From assembly GCA_903850565.1 (NCBI GenBank), contig CAINLV010000015.1, forward strand, positions 1-54,391: a stretch of DNA of 54,391 nt, read 5' to 3'. The translations under genes were made by a program, and so were the position numbers. The notes under the pieces were generated by a model. That model ran no database searches. It saw only the letters and a list, made by a program, of their open reading frames with translations, and was not told the DNA's origin. Shown one piece after another: positions 8,582-17,029 of the stretch (its first letter is position 1; each line of letters opens with the position of its first letter). This DNA is from an uncultured Actinomycetes bacterium (GTDB lineage Bacteria > Actinomycetota > Actinomycetes > Nanopelagicales > Nanopelagicaceae).

Positions 8582-9163
8582 ATGAAGAAACAAATTGGCT
8601 TAACCAGAATCGCATTGATTGGATTGACCAGCATAGGAATCCTTTTCGCTAGTGCAGGTATTTCCAATGCAACTAACAACTTGTATATGAAGATCGACAA
8701 CCTTCAAGGCGAGTCCTTAGTTCGAGGTCGAGCAAATCAAGTTGAACTTAACTCATTTTCTTTTGGTGTTTCAGTGGACAGTTCATTTCAGAAGGGTGGT
8801 GGAGCCGCTGTAGGTAAACCAGTTTGGGGTAGTGTCACGGTCCAGAAGGATTTTGACTCCATCAGTCCATCTACCATGCAAAACTTAGCCAAAGGCACCG
8901 CCTTCAAGTCCATAATTATCGAAGCAACAAAGCAAACCGGGGGTGGAGAACCTTCCACTTTCCTTCGATACACATTTACAGATTCCTTTATCACTGGGGA
9001 CTCAATCAACATTGATGATTCCGGGTCAACTAACGAAAGCCTCAGCTTTGTCTACAAGACCATGAAGGTTGAGTATTTTAAGCAGGGCGCAGATGGCAGA
9101 CTTGCTACACAACCAATTAAATTCGGTTGGGATATTGCGCAGAACAAGCAGAACGACCTGTAA
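8582..9163 (+). CDS. Exported Hcp-like (T6SS tube fold) protein
   Basis: The 193-residue product starts with a typical Sec signal peptide (positively charged MKKQIGLTR, a hydrophobic stretch, and probable cleavage near residue 30 after SNA). The mature part matches the Hcp family (PF05638 type): LYMKIDNLQGES, then VELNSFSFGVS, then GSVTVQKDFDSISPSTMQNL and a terminal ESLSFVYKTMKVEYF strand. In proteobacteria Hcp forms the tube of the type VI secretion system and has no signal peptide. No other T6SS gene is present here and a monoderm host would not need one, so a structural or adhesive role on the outside is more likely. A strong AAGGAG site lies upstream and a perfect terminator downstream, so it is probably a single-gene transcript. 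Confidence 0.82.
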   Translation: MKKQIGLTRIALIGLTSIGILFASAGISNATNNLYMKIDNLQGESLVRGRANQVELNSFSFGVSVDSSFQKGGGAAVGKPVWGSVTVQKDFDSISPSTMQNLAKGTAFKSIIIEATKQTGGGEPSTFLRYTFTDSFITGDSINIDDSGSTNESLSFVYKTMKVEYFKQGADGRLATQPIKFGWDIAQNKQNDL

Positions 9164-9184
9164 GGAACAAATATAAACAAAGAA

Positions 9185-9223
9185 ATGTCGGGTGGCAGAT
9201 TAAGTGCCACCCGACATTTTTTT
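9185..9223 (+). terminator. Rho-independent terminator after the Hcp-like gene
   Basis: A perfect 13-base-pair inverted repeat (9185-9197 and 9205-9217) with a 7-base loop is followed by a run of seven T residues (9217-9223). It lies 22 bases after the Hcp-like gene stop and before the aldo/keto reductase. It is the clearest terminator in the window, which suggests that the exported protein is strongly expressed. Confidence 0.93.
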
Positions 9224-9273
9224 AACTCCGATGGCTGGGAATTTTCGGCTTGAGTACGAGTACGCTGACCCGC

Positions 9274-10242
9274 ATGAAATATAAAAACTTAGGCCGTTCC
9301 GGATTGTCCGTGAGCCGACTCTGTTTGGGAACCATGAACTTTGGTCCGCAAACCGACGAAGTCACCTCACATTCAATTATGGATTCCGCCCTTTCCAATG
9401 GCATAAATTTCTTTGATACCGCAAATAGGTATGGCGGCCCAAAATTTGGTTGGACTGAAGAGATCATCGGTCGTTGGTTTGCTCAGGGTGGTGGCCGCCG
9501 GGAAAAGGTAGTCCTTGCAACCAAGCTCTACGGTGAGATGAACGAATGGCCAAATAATAAATGGCTTTCGGCTTTAAATATCCGCCGAGCGGTTGATGCC
9601 AGCCTTTCCCGAATGCAGACCGAATACATCGACTTGTATCAAATGCACCACATTGACCGGACTACCCCTTGGGAAGAAATCTGGCAGGCAATGGAAGTTT
9701 TGGTTGCCCAAGGCAAGATTCTCTACGTGGGCAGCAGTAATTTTGCTGGCTGGCATATTGCGCAAGCGCAGGGCGCTGCTGCGCCTCGGAACTTCATGGG
9801 CTTGATCTCCGAACAATCTATTTATAACTTGGCTATTCGCGACATTGAGCGAGAAGTAATCCCGGCATCGTTGGAGTGTGGCCTTGGAATATTGCCATGG
9901 TCACCACTCAATGGTGGGCTTCTTGGCGGCGTATTGAAGAAAGAGCGAGACGGCAAGCGCAGACTTGAAGGCCGATCGAAAGAAACGTTGGACCGAGTTC
10001 GCGATCGCGTTGAATCGTATGAGAATTATTGTGGCGAAATTGGTCACGAACCAGGCGATGTGGCGTTGGCTTGGTTGCTACATCAACCAGCAGTGACCGC
10101 TCCCATCATTGGGCCTCGTACCCAAGGCCAACTAGATGATTCGCTTCGGGCTTTGACCGTTGAATTATCCAACGAACAGTTAGCCAAACTTGATGAGATT
10201 TGGCCAGGATATAAAACCTCGCCGGAAGATTATGCCTGGTAG
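9274..10242 (+). CDS. Aldo/keto reductase
   Basis: This 322-residue NADPH-dependent carbonyl reductase has a TIM-barrel fold. Family signatures are visible: MKYKNLGRSGLSVSRLCLGT at the N-terminus, FFDTANRYGG (Asp and Tyr of the catalytic tetrad), VLATKLYG (Lys), YQMHHID (His), and a C-terminal APIIGPRTQGQLDDSL nucleotide-binding block. An in-frame TTG at 9250 exists, but the ATG at 9274 begins exactly at the family's usual N-terminus. TACGCT (9261-9266) lies seven bases before it, which suggests a leaderless message. The natural substrate cannot be predicted; a potassium-channel beta-subunit-like (YajO/YghZ-type) subfamily seems closest. Confidence 0.9.
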   Translation: MKYKNLGRSGLSVSRLCLGTMNFGPQTDEVTSHSIMDSALSNGINFFDTANRYGGPKFGWTEEIIGRWFAQGGGRREKVVLATKLYGEMNEWPNNKWLSALNIRRAVDASLSRMQTEYIDLYQMHHIDRTTPWEEIWQAMEVLVAQGKILYVGSSNFAGWHIAQAQGAAAPRNFMGLISEQSIYNLAIRDIEREVIPASLECGLGILPWSPLNGGLLGGVLKKERDGKRRLEGRSKETLDRVRDRVESYENYCGEIGHEPGDVALAWLLHQPAVTAPIIGPRTQGQLDDSLRALTVELSNEQLAKLDEIWPGYKTSPEDYAW

Positions 10243-10252
10243 AACTACCAAA

Positions 10253-11152
10253 ATGAGAGTGCGGATGCGGTCCAGTGTTTTACTGATCGTATTCGCACTG
10301 CTTGGGTTAACTCTTTCAACCAATGTCACCGAAGCCGCGAACAAATACCCGCATACTTCATTTGTCGTTGATACGAAGCGTCCCGCAACAGTTTATCCTC
10401 CTGCCTCTTATAAAGGTCCAGCGCCAATCTTGATCTCCTTGCACGGGTATACCAGCAGTGGTTCTGGCCAGGAGAGTTACATGAAAATGAAATCTGAAGC
10501 CAGCAAGCGCGGTGTCATTTACGTCCTGCCAAATGGCACAAAAGATGGTGCGGGAAATGCCTTCTGGAACGCCGGCAATTCTTGTTGTAATTTCTTTGGT
10601 TCCAAAGTCGATGATGTTGGTTATTTGATGGGTTTAATAAATCAAGTCAATGCCAAATACCCAGTGGATCGAAAGCGGATTTATTTTATGGGGCATTCCA
10701 ATGGTGGTTTCATGACTTATCGAATGGCATGCGAACGCTCTAAAGAAATTGCTGCGGTCATTATTTTTTCAGGTTCAGTAGATACGGCGCGACCTAATTG
10801 CAAACCAGTTCCAATCAGTGTGCTCCATATTCATGGATCAGCCGATGCCACTATTTCAACTAGCGGTGCCCAACTCACCAGCAATTCCAGTGTTTTTGCC
10901 AGCGTAGCTAATAACTTAGCCTTCTGGAGCACTGTAGATTCGTGTGGAAAGACCGACCCACTTCCGATTAAGAGCTCAAGTCTGGACTTAGTTTCCGACC
11001 TAGCTGGTTCGGAAACGTCTACATACAAATTCACTTGCTCCACCAAAGCATCTTTGGAGTATTGGAATATCGAAGGTGGGTCGCATGTGCCCAACCTAAA
11101 CTCCACTTGGGCGCCAAGGATTTTTGATTTTCTCCTTTCTCAACACAAATAG
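10253..11152 (+). CDS. Exported PHB-depolymerase-family esterase (CE1/LpqC-like)
   Basis: This is an alpha/beta hydrolase exported through a Sec signal peptide (MRVRMRSS charged start, hydrophobic core, cleavage near TEAA). The nucleophile elbow is GHSNGG with Ser149, and the oxyanion region reads LISLHGYTSSG. The HIHGSADATI block carries the likely catalytic aspartate, and EGGSHVPN the histidine. FWNAGNSCC provides the cysteine pair seen in LpqC-type and feruloyl/acetylxylan esterases. Substrates could be polyesters, plant-derived feruloyl esters or acylated sugars. It begins 10 bases after the aldo/keto reductase stop and may be co-transcribed with it. The start is uncertain: ATGs at 10232 and 10265 are also in frame, and no site has a well-spaced ribosome-binding sequence. 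Confidence 0.85.
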   Translation: MRVRMRSSVLLIVFALLGLTLSTNVTEAANKYPHTSFVVDTKRPATVYPPASYKGPAPILISLHGYTSSGSGQESYMKMKSEASKRGVIYVLPNGTKDGAGNAFWNAGNSCCNFFGSKVDDVGYLMGLINQVNAKYPVDRKRIYFMGHSNGGFMTYRMACERSKEIAAVIIFSGSVDTARPNCKPVPISVLHIHGSADATISTSGAQLTSNSSVFASVANNLAFWSTVDSCGKTDPLPIKSSSLDLVSDLAGSETSTYKFTCSTKASLEYWNIEGGSHVPNLNSTWAPRIFDFLLSQHK

Positions 11153-11194
11153 GGAAATCACATGGGGGCTAACCCTTATTAGGTGAAACTTTCC

Positions 11195-11222
11195 TTGATT
11201 CGCAAGAAAATTACTTGATAAT
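11195..11222 (+). promoter_or_regulatory. Sigma70-type promoter of a leaderless GNAT gene
   Basis: TTGATT (-35, 11195-11200), a 16-base spacer and GATAAT (-10, 11217-11222) end six bases before the ATG at 11229. That spacing would put the transcription start at or next to the A of the ATG, so the mRNA would have no leader. There is no Shine-Dalgarno sequence, in agreement with this. Confidence 0.55.
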
Positions 11223-11228
11223 TTATAC

Positions 11229-11747
11229 ATGACTGACCTAATGATCAGAGAAGCGCAATTGGAAGATGTTCCCCGAATCGCCCAAGTTCACGTAGAAACT
11301 TGGCGTGATGCATATTTGGGAATCATCCCGGACACCTACTTGCAAAGTCTTTCGATAGACAAGCGGGCCGAGATATGGGAAATCAACTTGCGCAATCAAC
11401 ATCCCAAGTCCCACACGTTGGTGGCCGAACTTGATGGTCAGATCGTTGGTTTTATTGGGGTTGGCGCCTGTCGGGATGAGGAGTCAACAGCCAACCATGG
11501 TGAAGTTTTTTCTATCTACGTCGATTCAGATAAACAGGGTTTAGGTATTGGAACTCGAATGCTCAATCAAGGATTAGAGTTTCTTAAGAATGAGAATTTT
11601 TCTAGAGCCTCACTCTGGGTTTTGGCGGGAAATGAATCTTCACGGTTCTGGTACGAATCCCGTGGTTGGCGTCGAGATGGAAAAGTGAAATCCGAACATC
11701 GTGGTGACTTTGACTTAATAGAAATTCGCTACGTTTTACATTTCTGA
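11229..11747 (+). CDS. GNAT family N-acetyltransferase
   Basis: The 172-residue protein has the GCN5-related fold. It begins with MIREAQLEDVPRIAQVHVET. Motif A reads IYVDSDKQGLGIGTRML (the Q/R-x-x-G-x-G/A acetyl-CoA loop), and it ends in SSRFWYESRGWRRDG, the FYexxGF-type block. Acceptor specificity is unknown; relatives acetylate small amines, antibiotics or protein N-termini. It is probably transcribed alone from a leaderless promoter and converges with the alcohol dehydrogenase gene. Confidence 0.88.
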   Translation: MTDLMIREAQLEDVPRIAQVHVETWRDAYLGIIPDTYLQSLSIDKRAEIWEINLRNQHPKSHTLVAELDGQIVGFIGVGACRDEESTANHGEVFSIYVDSDKQGLGIGTRMLNQGLEFLKNENFSRASLWVLAGNESSRFWYESRGWRRDGKVKSEHRGDFDLIEIRYVLHF

Positions 11748-11750
11748 TTC

Positions 11751-12785
11751 TTAGATTTTAATTATCGTAATTCCGGCGCTTTTGTTACTGGCAAAATTTT
11801 CTAATGCGAGCGCGCCCTCTTCCAAGGAAACGACGCTTTCTATCAGTGAATCTGGTTTAAGTTTTCCCGAAACAATTAACTCCAACATTTCTGGGTAATC
11901 TTGCGCAGCCATTCCATGTCCACCTAAGAGATCTAGTTCGTAGGCGATTACGCGAGCCATCGGGATGGCACTTCGTCCTGATGCAGATGGAAGTAGACCT
12001 AATTGCAGATGTCGACCTCTTCGTTTCAAAGAAAGAATCGCGGTCGATGCGATTTCTTCAGAACCAAGGGCATCCACGGAAATATCGACCCCGTCTTGAG
12101 TTATCACCTGGATTTGATGAATTGCATCTACTTCGGAGCTGTTGATTAAGTAATCGGCACCGAGCTCGTGAGCTTTAAGTAAGGCCGAGCCAGAAATATC
12201 TACTGCAATAACAAGTGCCCCTAAGGCTTTGGCAATCATGATGGCGGAAAGGCCGATACCACCACAGCCAAAGATCGCTACCGTCTCTCCAGGTTGAATA
12301 TTGGCTCGCTTTGTGAGCGCTCGAAAAGAGGTGGCGAATCGACATCCCAAACTCGCGCCGGTTTCGAAGGAAATCTCATTAGGAAGTTTCACAACATTAA
12401 AGTCCGCGCCGCTAATTGCAACAAATTGCGCGAAGGAGCCAAAATGTGTGAATCCGGGTTGGGTCTGGTTTGGGCAGACTTGGGCGTTGCCGGAGCGGCA
12501 GTACTCACATATGCCACAGCCACAGACAAATGGAACTACGACTCGATCGCCAACCGCGACCTTTCGCACTGATTTGCCTACGGATTCGACGATTCCGGAA
12601 AACTCGTGCCCCGGGATGTGCGGCAGGACGATATCTGAGTCATGACCCATCCAGGCGTGCCAATCACTGCGACAAAGGCCCGTTGCTTGGACTCGGATTA
12701 CCGCCCCAGTCTCAGTCGGGTCGGGCTTAGGGGCTTCTATAATCGAAAGATCCCCGCCGAAAGTCTCAAAATAAATTGCCTTCAT
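11751..12785 (-). CDS. Zinc-dependent alcohol dehydrogenase (MDR superfamily)
   Basis: This 344-residue NAD(P)-dependent dehydrogenase carries the catalytic zinc ligands GLCRSDWHAW and IPGHEFSG. Its structural zinc site has four cysteines (CGCGICEYCRSGNAQVC), and the Rossmann loop reads AIFGCGGIGLSA. It resembles the threonine dehydrogenase/sorbitol dehydrogenase branch, but the substrate is not determinable. It is transcribed divergently from a TetR-type regulator 98 bases away, which probably controls it. Its last codons converge on the GNAT gene. Confidence 0.93.
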   Translation of the reverse strand: MKAIYFETFGGDLSIIEAPKPDPTETGAVIRVQATGLCRSDWHAWMGHDSDIVLPHIPGHEFSGIVESVGKSVRKVAVGDRVVVPFVCGCGICEYCRSGNAQVCPNQTQPGFTHFGSFAQFVAISGADFNVVKLPNEISFETGASLGCRFATSFRALTKRANIQPGETVAIFGCGGIGLSAIMIAKALGALVIAVDISGSALLKAHELGADYLINSSEVDAIHQIQVITQDGVDISVDALGSEEIASTAILSLKRRGRHLQLGLLPSASGRSAIPMARVIAYELDLLGGHGMAAQDYPEMLELIVSGKLKPDSLIESVVSLEEGALALENFASNKSAGITIIKI

Positions 12786-12882
12786 CCTCGGAGCCTATTT
12801 CATGGGAAGTAACTATTTTTCCTTGACAGTTATACCAACAGTATCGCGAATAAATTTGTGCGATTTGTCCAATAATTCAGGA

Positions 12883-13509
12883 ATGGTTCAAGCAAACGAT
12901 TTACATCCCACTAAAAGCGCCTTGCTCATGGCCATGGTCCAGTTGTTGGAAACAAAAGCACCAGAAGATCTGCGAACCGAAGATGTCTTGGAGTTAGCCC
13001 ATGTATCTAAAGGTTCGCTCTATCACCACTTTCGCAATCTGCCTCAGTTATTAGATGCCGCTCAGGTTTACCGGTACAGCAAGGCCATCGATAAGGCCGT
13101 AGCAGGCGTAGAGAACCTGATAAACCAGGCCCGCATCCGAGAAGATATGGTTGAAGGGATGAAGCGAATTGCCGCGGTCCAACAATCGGAGGAATTGCGC
13201 CAGGTACGACATGATCAAATTTCCCAACTTGCGGCGGCATCGAAAAATGAGGAGTTAAAGGATGCACTCGGACGCGAACAAGAACGTCTTACTGAAGCTT
13301 TAGCCAAACTCTTTGAACATAGCGTGGTTAGAGGATGGGGGAATCCAACTCTAGATCCTCATGCAGCAGCAGTTTTTGCCAGAGCACTCACCATTGGCAA
13401 AATTGTGGACGATGTCACCAGAGAGAAAATGAATCCGGATCACTATCTTGAAATTATCGATCAAGTGCTGAGTACCGTTTTTTTCCCCAGCGAGGAATTG
13501 ACGGGCTAA
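12883..13509 (+). CDS. TetR/AcrR family transcriptional regulator
   Basis: The 208-residue protein has an N-terminal helix-turn-helix (LRTEDVLELAHVSKGSLYHHF, split here as residues about 26-46) with the canonical SKGSLYHHFRN recognition segment, and a helical ligand-binding C-terminus. The open frame reaches back to an ATG at 12802, but that extra segment contains a TTGACA -35-like element (12823-12828) and is not typical of the family, so I start at 12883. It probably represses the divergent alcohol dehydrogenase and itself. ACAGTTAT and ACAGTATC half-sites 12 bases apart near 12827-12845 could be an operator, but they are direct rather than inverted repeats and I do not claim them as a site. 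Confidence 0.87.
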   Translation: MVQANDLHPTKSALLMAMVQLLETKAPEDLRTEDVLELAHVSKGSLYHHFRNLPQLLDAAQVYRYSKAIDKAVAGVENLINQARIREDMVEGMKRIAAVQQSEELRQVRHDQISQLAAASKNEELKDALGREQERLTEALAKLFEHSVVRGWGNPTLDPHAAAVFARALTIGKIVDDVTREKMNPDHYLEIIDQVLSTVFFPSEELTG

Positions 13510-13526
13510 TTTTCCATCCAAGTAAG

Positions 13527-14327
13527 TTATTGAGTTCGAATGTCTTTTCTTTTGATCACCCAAATAGTGGCTAGGTAAAGAGCCAGACTGAGCAAAACTA
13601 ATTTTACTTCGTTAGAAATTTGTCCACCTTCGAAAAGTATTCGCCCGGCTAATGCCCACTCAAATGGGTTGAACTTATTTATGGGATCCAGATTATTTAC
13701 TAACGGTGCCAAGGAGTAAACCACAGAAAGTAGAAGTGCTAATCCAGAAGTCATTCCTAACGCCAATCCTTTCTTGCCAATTAATGTCCCGAGTAAAAGT
13801 CCAGCACCGGAAAAGAAGAAACCTAATGAGGCTACTAAAACAGTAGCTGATGCTAAATAAATATTATTAATAGTTAGGTTTACCAATGGGGCACCAAGTG
13901 AAATCGCCAGATAAGTAATAATGCCCAACGCACATAGGGATGAAACAATTGAAAGCATTTTTCCCAATAAGATATTCTGACGGGAAATCGGCATGGAAAA
14001 GAGAAGATCTGCCGTTCCTTTCTCCTCTTCTTCGGCAACAGCACTGCATCCCCATGAAGAACCAACCGCGATGAACACCATTGGAAGAACTAAACTAAAT
14101 AGTTCAGTACTGATAAAGCCAGGACCCGATGTGTAATCTTGCATATGCAAAACCTTTTGAATCGATTCAGGGAAATTTTTCATAAAATCGTCTATCCCTT
14201 TGCCTGATTTTAGAAGCGTCGGGTATACCGACAATTCAAGCGCAGACATAAAAACAATCCCCAAAGTCCACGAAAACATTGTTTTCCAATGATCCCGCCA
14301 GTTCTTTTTAAAGATAGTCATTATCAT
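13527..14327 (-). CDS. ABC-2 type transporter permease
   Basis: This 266-residue membrane protein has six predicted hydrophobic helices and the ABC-2 organisation: an N-terminal helix after a basic FKKNWRDHWKTM start, and a conserved cytoplasmic AEEEEKGTADLLFSMPISRQ segment that couples to the ATPase. That segment is the hallmark of the NosY/ABC2_membrane_3 branch. Its start overlaps the ATPase stop by four bases. Together they would form an exporter of a drug, lipid or other hydrophobic compound. Confidence 0.88.
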   Translation of the reverse strand: MIMTIFKKNWRDHWKTMFSWTLGIVFMSALELSVYPTLLKSGKGIDDFMKNFPESIQKVLHMQDYTSGPGFISTELFSLVLPMVFIAVGSSWGCSAVAEEEEKGTADLLFSMPISRQNILLGKMLSIVSSLCALGIITYLAISLGAPLVNLTINNIYLASATVLVASLGFFFSGAGLLLGTLIGKKGLALGMTSGLALLLSVVYSLAPLVNNLDPINKFNPFEWALAGRILFEGGQISNEVKLVLLSLALYLATIWVIKRKDIRTQ

Positions 14328-15220
14328 TGTGGGGTCTCTACTTTCACAAGTGAGAGAAAGATTTCATCAAGAGAAGTTTCATGGGTGTCTATGCTTATTA
14401 CCCCATCTTCCACGGCAAGCCTAAAAAGTTCGGTTCCTTTGCCGGCCATGACACAAATGAGTTTGTTGCCCCGCTGTGCAACTTCTTTTAAGCCCACCAA
14501 TGCTTGGTATTTATCGGTTGCAACCACATGGTCGAAGGTTAATTCAATTTTTCGTACAGCTCGGTCTCGGAGCACTGAAATTCGTTCAGAAACAACCATT
14601 CTTCCTTCGCTGATGATGGCAACCCTATCGGCTAGATGTTCCACTTCACTTAATACGTGCGAAGACAAGAGCACGGTAGCACCCCGGCTTTTTGTTTCGG
14701 CTAACATGATTTCAAATTCCTTTTGAACCACGGGGTCCAAGCCACTCGTTGGTTCATCCAGCAATAAGACATCAGGATGGTGCATAAATGCCTGAATAAC
14801 GCCGATCTTTTGGCGATTGCCTTTGGACAGATCGTGGATCTTGCGATTGAGATCGACATTTAGTCTTTCAGCATATTCCGAAATTTCTTTATCTAAATGG
14901 CGATCGCGCATGGTTGCGAAGAAACGAAGTACTTCCCACCCAGTGAGAGTCGGGTAGAGAGTAAGTGCGCCGGGTAAGTAGCCAATTCGCGAACGCAACT
15001 CTTCCGAAGTTTGCAGGGCATCTTGCCCAAGAATCCGAACGCTTCCACTTGTGGCTTTAATTAAACCCACCATCGCTCTTATCGTGGTGGTTTTTCCAGC
15101 TCCATTCGGACCTAGAAATCCGAAAACTTCGCCCGCGTTAACACTGAAAGAAATATCTTCAATTCCACGGCTCTTGCCATAACTCTTCGAGAGTTTTTCA
15201 ATCTCGATCGTTGGCGTCAT
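14324..15220 (-). CDS. ABC transporter ATP-binding protein (DrrA/CcmA-like exporter)
   Basis: The 298-residue ATPase shows Walker A (GPNGAGKTT), the signature DLSKGNRQKIG (LSxGNRQK rather than LSGGQ), Walker B VLLLDEPTSGLDP, the switch histidine in LLSSHVLSEVEHLADR, and a C-terminal extension as in DrrA-type exporters. A GGAG lies very close to the ATG at 15220. An upstream in-frame ATG at 15238 would give six more residues but has no ribosome site. Either start lies inside the 3' end of the upstream glycosyltransferase-like gene, so the three genes form a unit. Confidence 0.92.
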   Translation of the reverse strand: MTPTIEIEKLSKSYGKSRGIEDISFSVNAGEVFGFLGPNGAGKTTTIRAMVGLIKATSGSVRILGQDALQTSEELRSRIGYLPGALTLYPTLTGWEVLRFFATMRDRHLDKEISEYAERLNVDLNRKIHDLSKGNRQKIGVIQAFMHHPDVLLLDEPTSGLDPVVQKEFEIMLAETKSRGATVLLSSHVLSEVEHLADRVAIISEGRMVVSERISVLRDRAVRKIELTFDHVVATDKYQALVGLKEVAQRGNKLICVMAGKGTELFRLAVEDGVISIDTHETSLDEIFLSLVKVETPQ

Positions 15221-15929
15221 GCTCCAAAGATAATGCATTGTTTTTGGTTATTTCTTGAATTTCTTCAGACCAAGAGTGGATATCTGGCCCGATGTACTTG
15301 ATGGCCTCTAAGCCAGCTTTCTCCATATCAATTTTGTGATTTTCCAACGAAGCTGGGTGATAGATCTGAATTCGGTGATCGACCACTACTTGATATTTTT
15401 GTTGATAAGCCTGGTAGCAGGTCTTGATATCCACCCCCCACCCGGCTCGATTTTCCCCTTGAATTGGGTAGATCTCCTTTAAAATCGAGGTCCGCGACAT
15501 GAAGAAGAATCCTTCAACTAAACCGCATTCAACCAACGCTCTGGATCCATTATTAGTCAGGTTTGGAAAACTTGTTCTGGAGTCAGGAGTTAACGAAGCG
15601 GAATAAACACCAATATTTGAAATCGAGGTAACTTCGTTCGCCTTGTTGCAAAGGAGTTGAACATTTTGGATATCAACATCTGAGGCTACGAAGATTAGCC
15701 ATTTGAAACCCATAGAAAGGGCATAGGCCACTGCGCCATTCCAGAGTCCTGGGTAGTAGAAATTTGGGATAGTGACATCTACCAGTTTTGGTGGCCGTGG
15801 TGAAGAAGAATCAATCAAGATTGTTGGGAAGAATTGACCAAATCTTTCCTTCAGCGAATCTGCATTTTCGGAAAATTCGTAATTGGTGATAACCACACAG
15901 ATCTCATCAGAGAGAAACGTAGGATTCAC
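15198..15929 (-). CDS. Glycosyltransferase-like protein (GT2/GT-A fold)
   Basis: The 243-residue protein resembles a nucleotide-diphospho-sugar transferase. ICVVITNYEFSENADSL and ILIDSSSPRPP match the first strand-loop of GT2 enzymes, WLIFVASDVDI supplies a candidate D-x-D metal site, and AGWGVDIKTCYQAY resembles the late G-W-G-x-D acceptor segment. It probably transfers a sugar to a surface glycan, but neither donor nor acceptor is known. Translation starts at a GTG. Its end overlaps the ABC exporter ATPase, which could imply export of a glycosylated product. A tRNA-Arg gene lies just upstream. Confidence 0.68.
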   Translation of the reverse strand: MNPTFLSDEICVVITNYEFSENADSLKERFGQFFPTILIDSSSPRPPKLVDVTIPNFYYPGLWNGAVAYALSMGFKWLIFVASDVDIQNVQLLCNKANEVTSISNIGVYSASLTPDSRTSFPNLTNNGSRALVECGLVEGFFFMSRTSILKEIYPIQGENRAGWGVDIKTCYQAYQQKYQVVVDHRIQIYHPASLENHKIDMEKAGLEAIKYIGPDIHSWSEEIQEITKNNALSLEHDANDRD

Positions 15930-16012
15930 TTAGCATTAGTACCAATGGAATCGTCAAAGTGCAACCTTTGTTTTTTGGAATAGAAAGACTTAAAAACCCA
16001 ATTCAAACTGAG

Positions 16013-16085
16013 TGCGCCCGGAGGGACTCGAACCCCCAACCTTCTGATCCGAAGTCAGAAGCTCTATCCGTTGAGCTACGGACGC
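16013..16085 (-). tRNA. tRNA-Arg (anticodon TCG)
   Basis: Read on the minus strand, the 73-base cloverleaf has a 7-bp acceptor stem (GCGTCCG with CGGGCGC, one G-T pair). The D arm is GCTC/GAGC, the anticodon stem TCTGA/TCAGA closes the loop CTTCGGA with anticodon TCG, and the T arm contains GTTCGAGTC. The discriminator is A and CCA is not encoded. It reads CGA-type arginine codons. Confidence 0.96.
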
Positions 16086-16144
16086 AATATGGGTAAGCCT
16101 AACAAGAAAATTCACTTATGCCGAACCGCTTTTTCGGTTCCGAA

Positions 16145-17023
16145 TTATCCCTGATTCGGTGGTTTCAATCCCAGTTCTGCTTTTTGATTTTCCAAATCCC
16201 GGTTTGTCGCTTCAAGGGCTAAATAATCGATCTCCCAGTTTTTTGTGATGGCATAATAATAATTGAGTTCATCCATGCTGGCCTGGACCACTTCGGCCTG
16301 GAACTTCGGTTCAGCTTCAGGATTCGAGAATCTTTCATACCAATACTGCAACTCAGTCCTGCGCTCTAGCAAACCCATTGATTCCCGCTCCATAGAGGTA
16401 GGTAACTGGAGGGCTGTCATCTGATTATGCGTCGCTGCTCTTAAACCGGGTAGGCGAAAGAATTTCTTCCACATAAAGTGATCGGTCCACTCGTGCGGTG
16501 GTGGATCTTGCCAACCTATGGGCAGTTTCAGATAAGTGCTCTTTCGATGCGCCGTGCCGGTAAGGCTGACTGCGTTGCGATGCGGTTCCTTCAAATGCCA
16601 ATCAATGTAAAAGCTTTTCGATAAGTCGGTTGGAAAAATATGAATCTTTTGCTCAAGATCGATATACCCATTCCGAGACTGCACAAAGTCATGTGTTTCT
16701 AGGAGCGATAGCAAATTGCTCAAGTGGGATGGAAGGAACAAATCATCGTCACAGAGATAGAAGATATTTTCAGATAAAGATTGTCGAATGGCTAAATCTC
16801 GATAGAGGTCACCATGATGCGCGCCCTTTGGTAGATCTAGAAACCGGATCCGTGCATCCCCTTCTGCGCAAACTTTTGCGACTTGGCGAACTGCTTCAGT
16901 TACACCGTCGCCGATGATGATAATTTCAAAGTCTTGTTCTTTCTGCCATTTCATACTCGCAATTGTCATTGGCAATGTCGAATAATGATTGTGTGTCGGA
17001 ATCAGAACGGTAGCTTTTGGCAT
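16145..17023 (-). CDS. Family 2 glycosyltransferase
   Basis: This 292-residue GT-A transferase has the standard N-terminus ATVLIPTHNHYSTLPMTIAS, then EIIIIGDGV and the metal-binding YLCDDDLFLP motif. It is the last gene of a leftward five-gene cluster and starts six bases after the WxcM-like gene stop. In that context it most likely adds the cluster's amino sugar to a glycan. The C-terminal quarter (KNWEIDYLALEATNRDLENQ) looks like a short coiled coil. Confidence 0.85.
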   Translation of the reverse strand: MPKATVLIPTHNHYSTLPMTIASMKWQKEQDFEIIIIGDGVTEAVRQVAKVCAEGDARIRFLDLPKGAHHGDLYRDLAIRQSLSENIFYLCDDDLFLPSHLSNLLSLLETHDFVQSRNGYIDLEQKIHIFPTDLSKSFYIDWHLKEPHRNAVSLTGTAHRKSTYLKLPIGWQDPPPHEWTDHFMWKKFFRLPGLRAATHNQMTALQLPTSMERESMGLLERRTELQYWYERFSNPEAEPKFQAEVVQASMDELNYYYAITKNWEIDYLALEATNRDLENQKAELGLKPPNQG

Positions 17024-17029
17024 ATCTTG

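Noticed and set aside
12823-12851. TTGACA-based promoter and direct-repeat operator in front of the TetR gene
   Set aside because: No good -10 box stands 16-18 bases downstream and the half-sites are direct repeats, so I kept it only as a remark.
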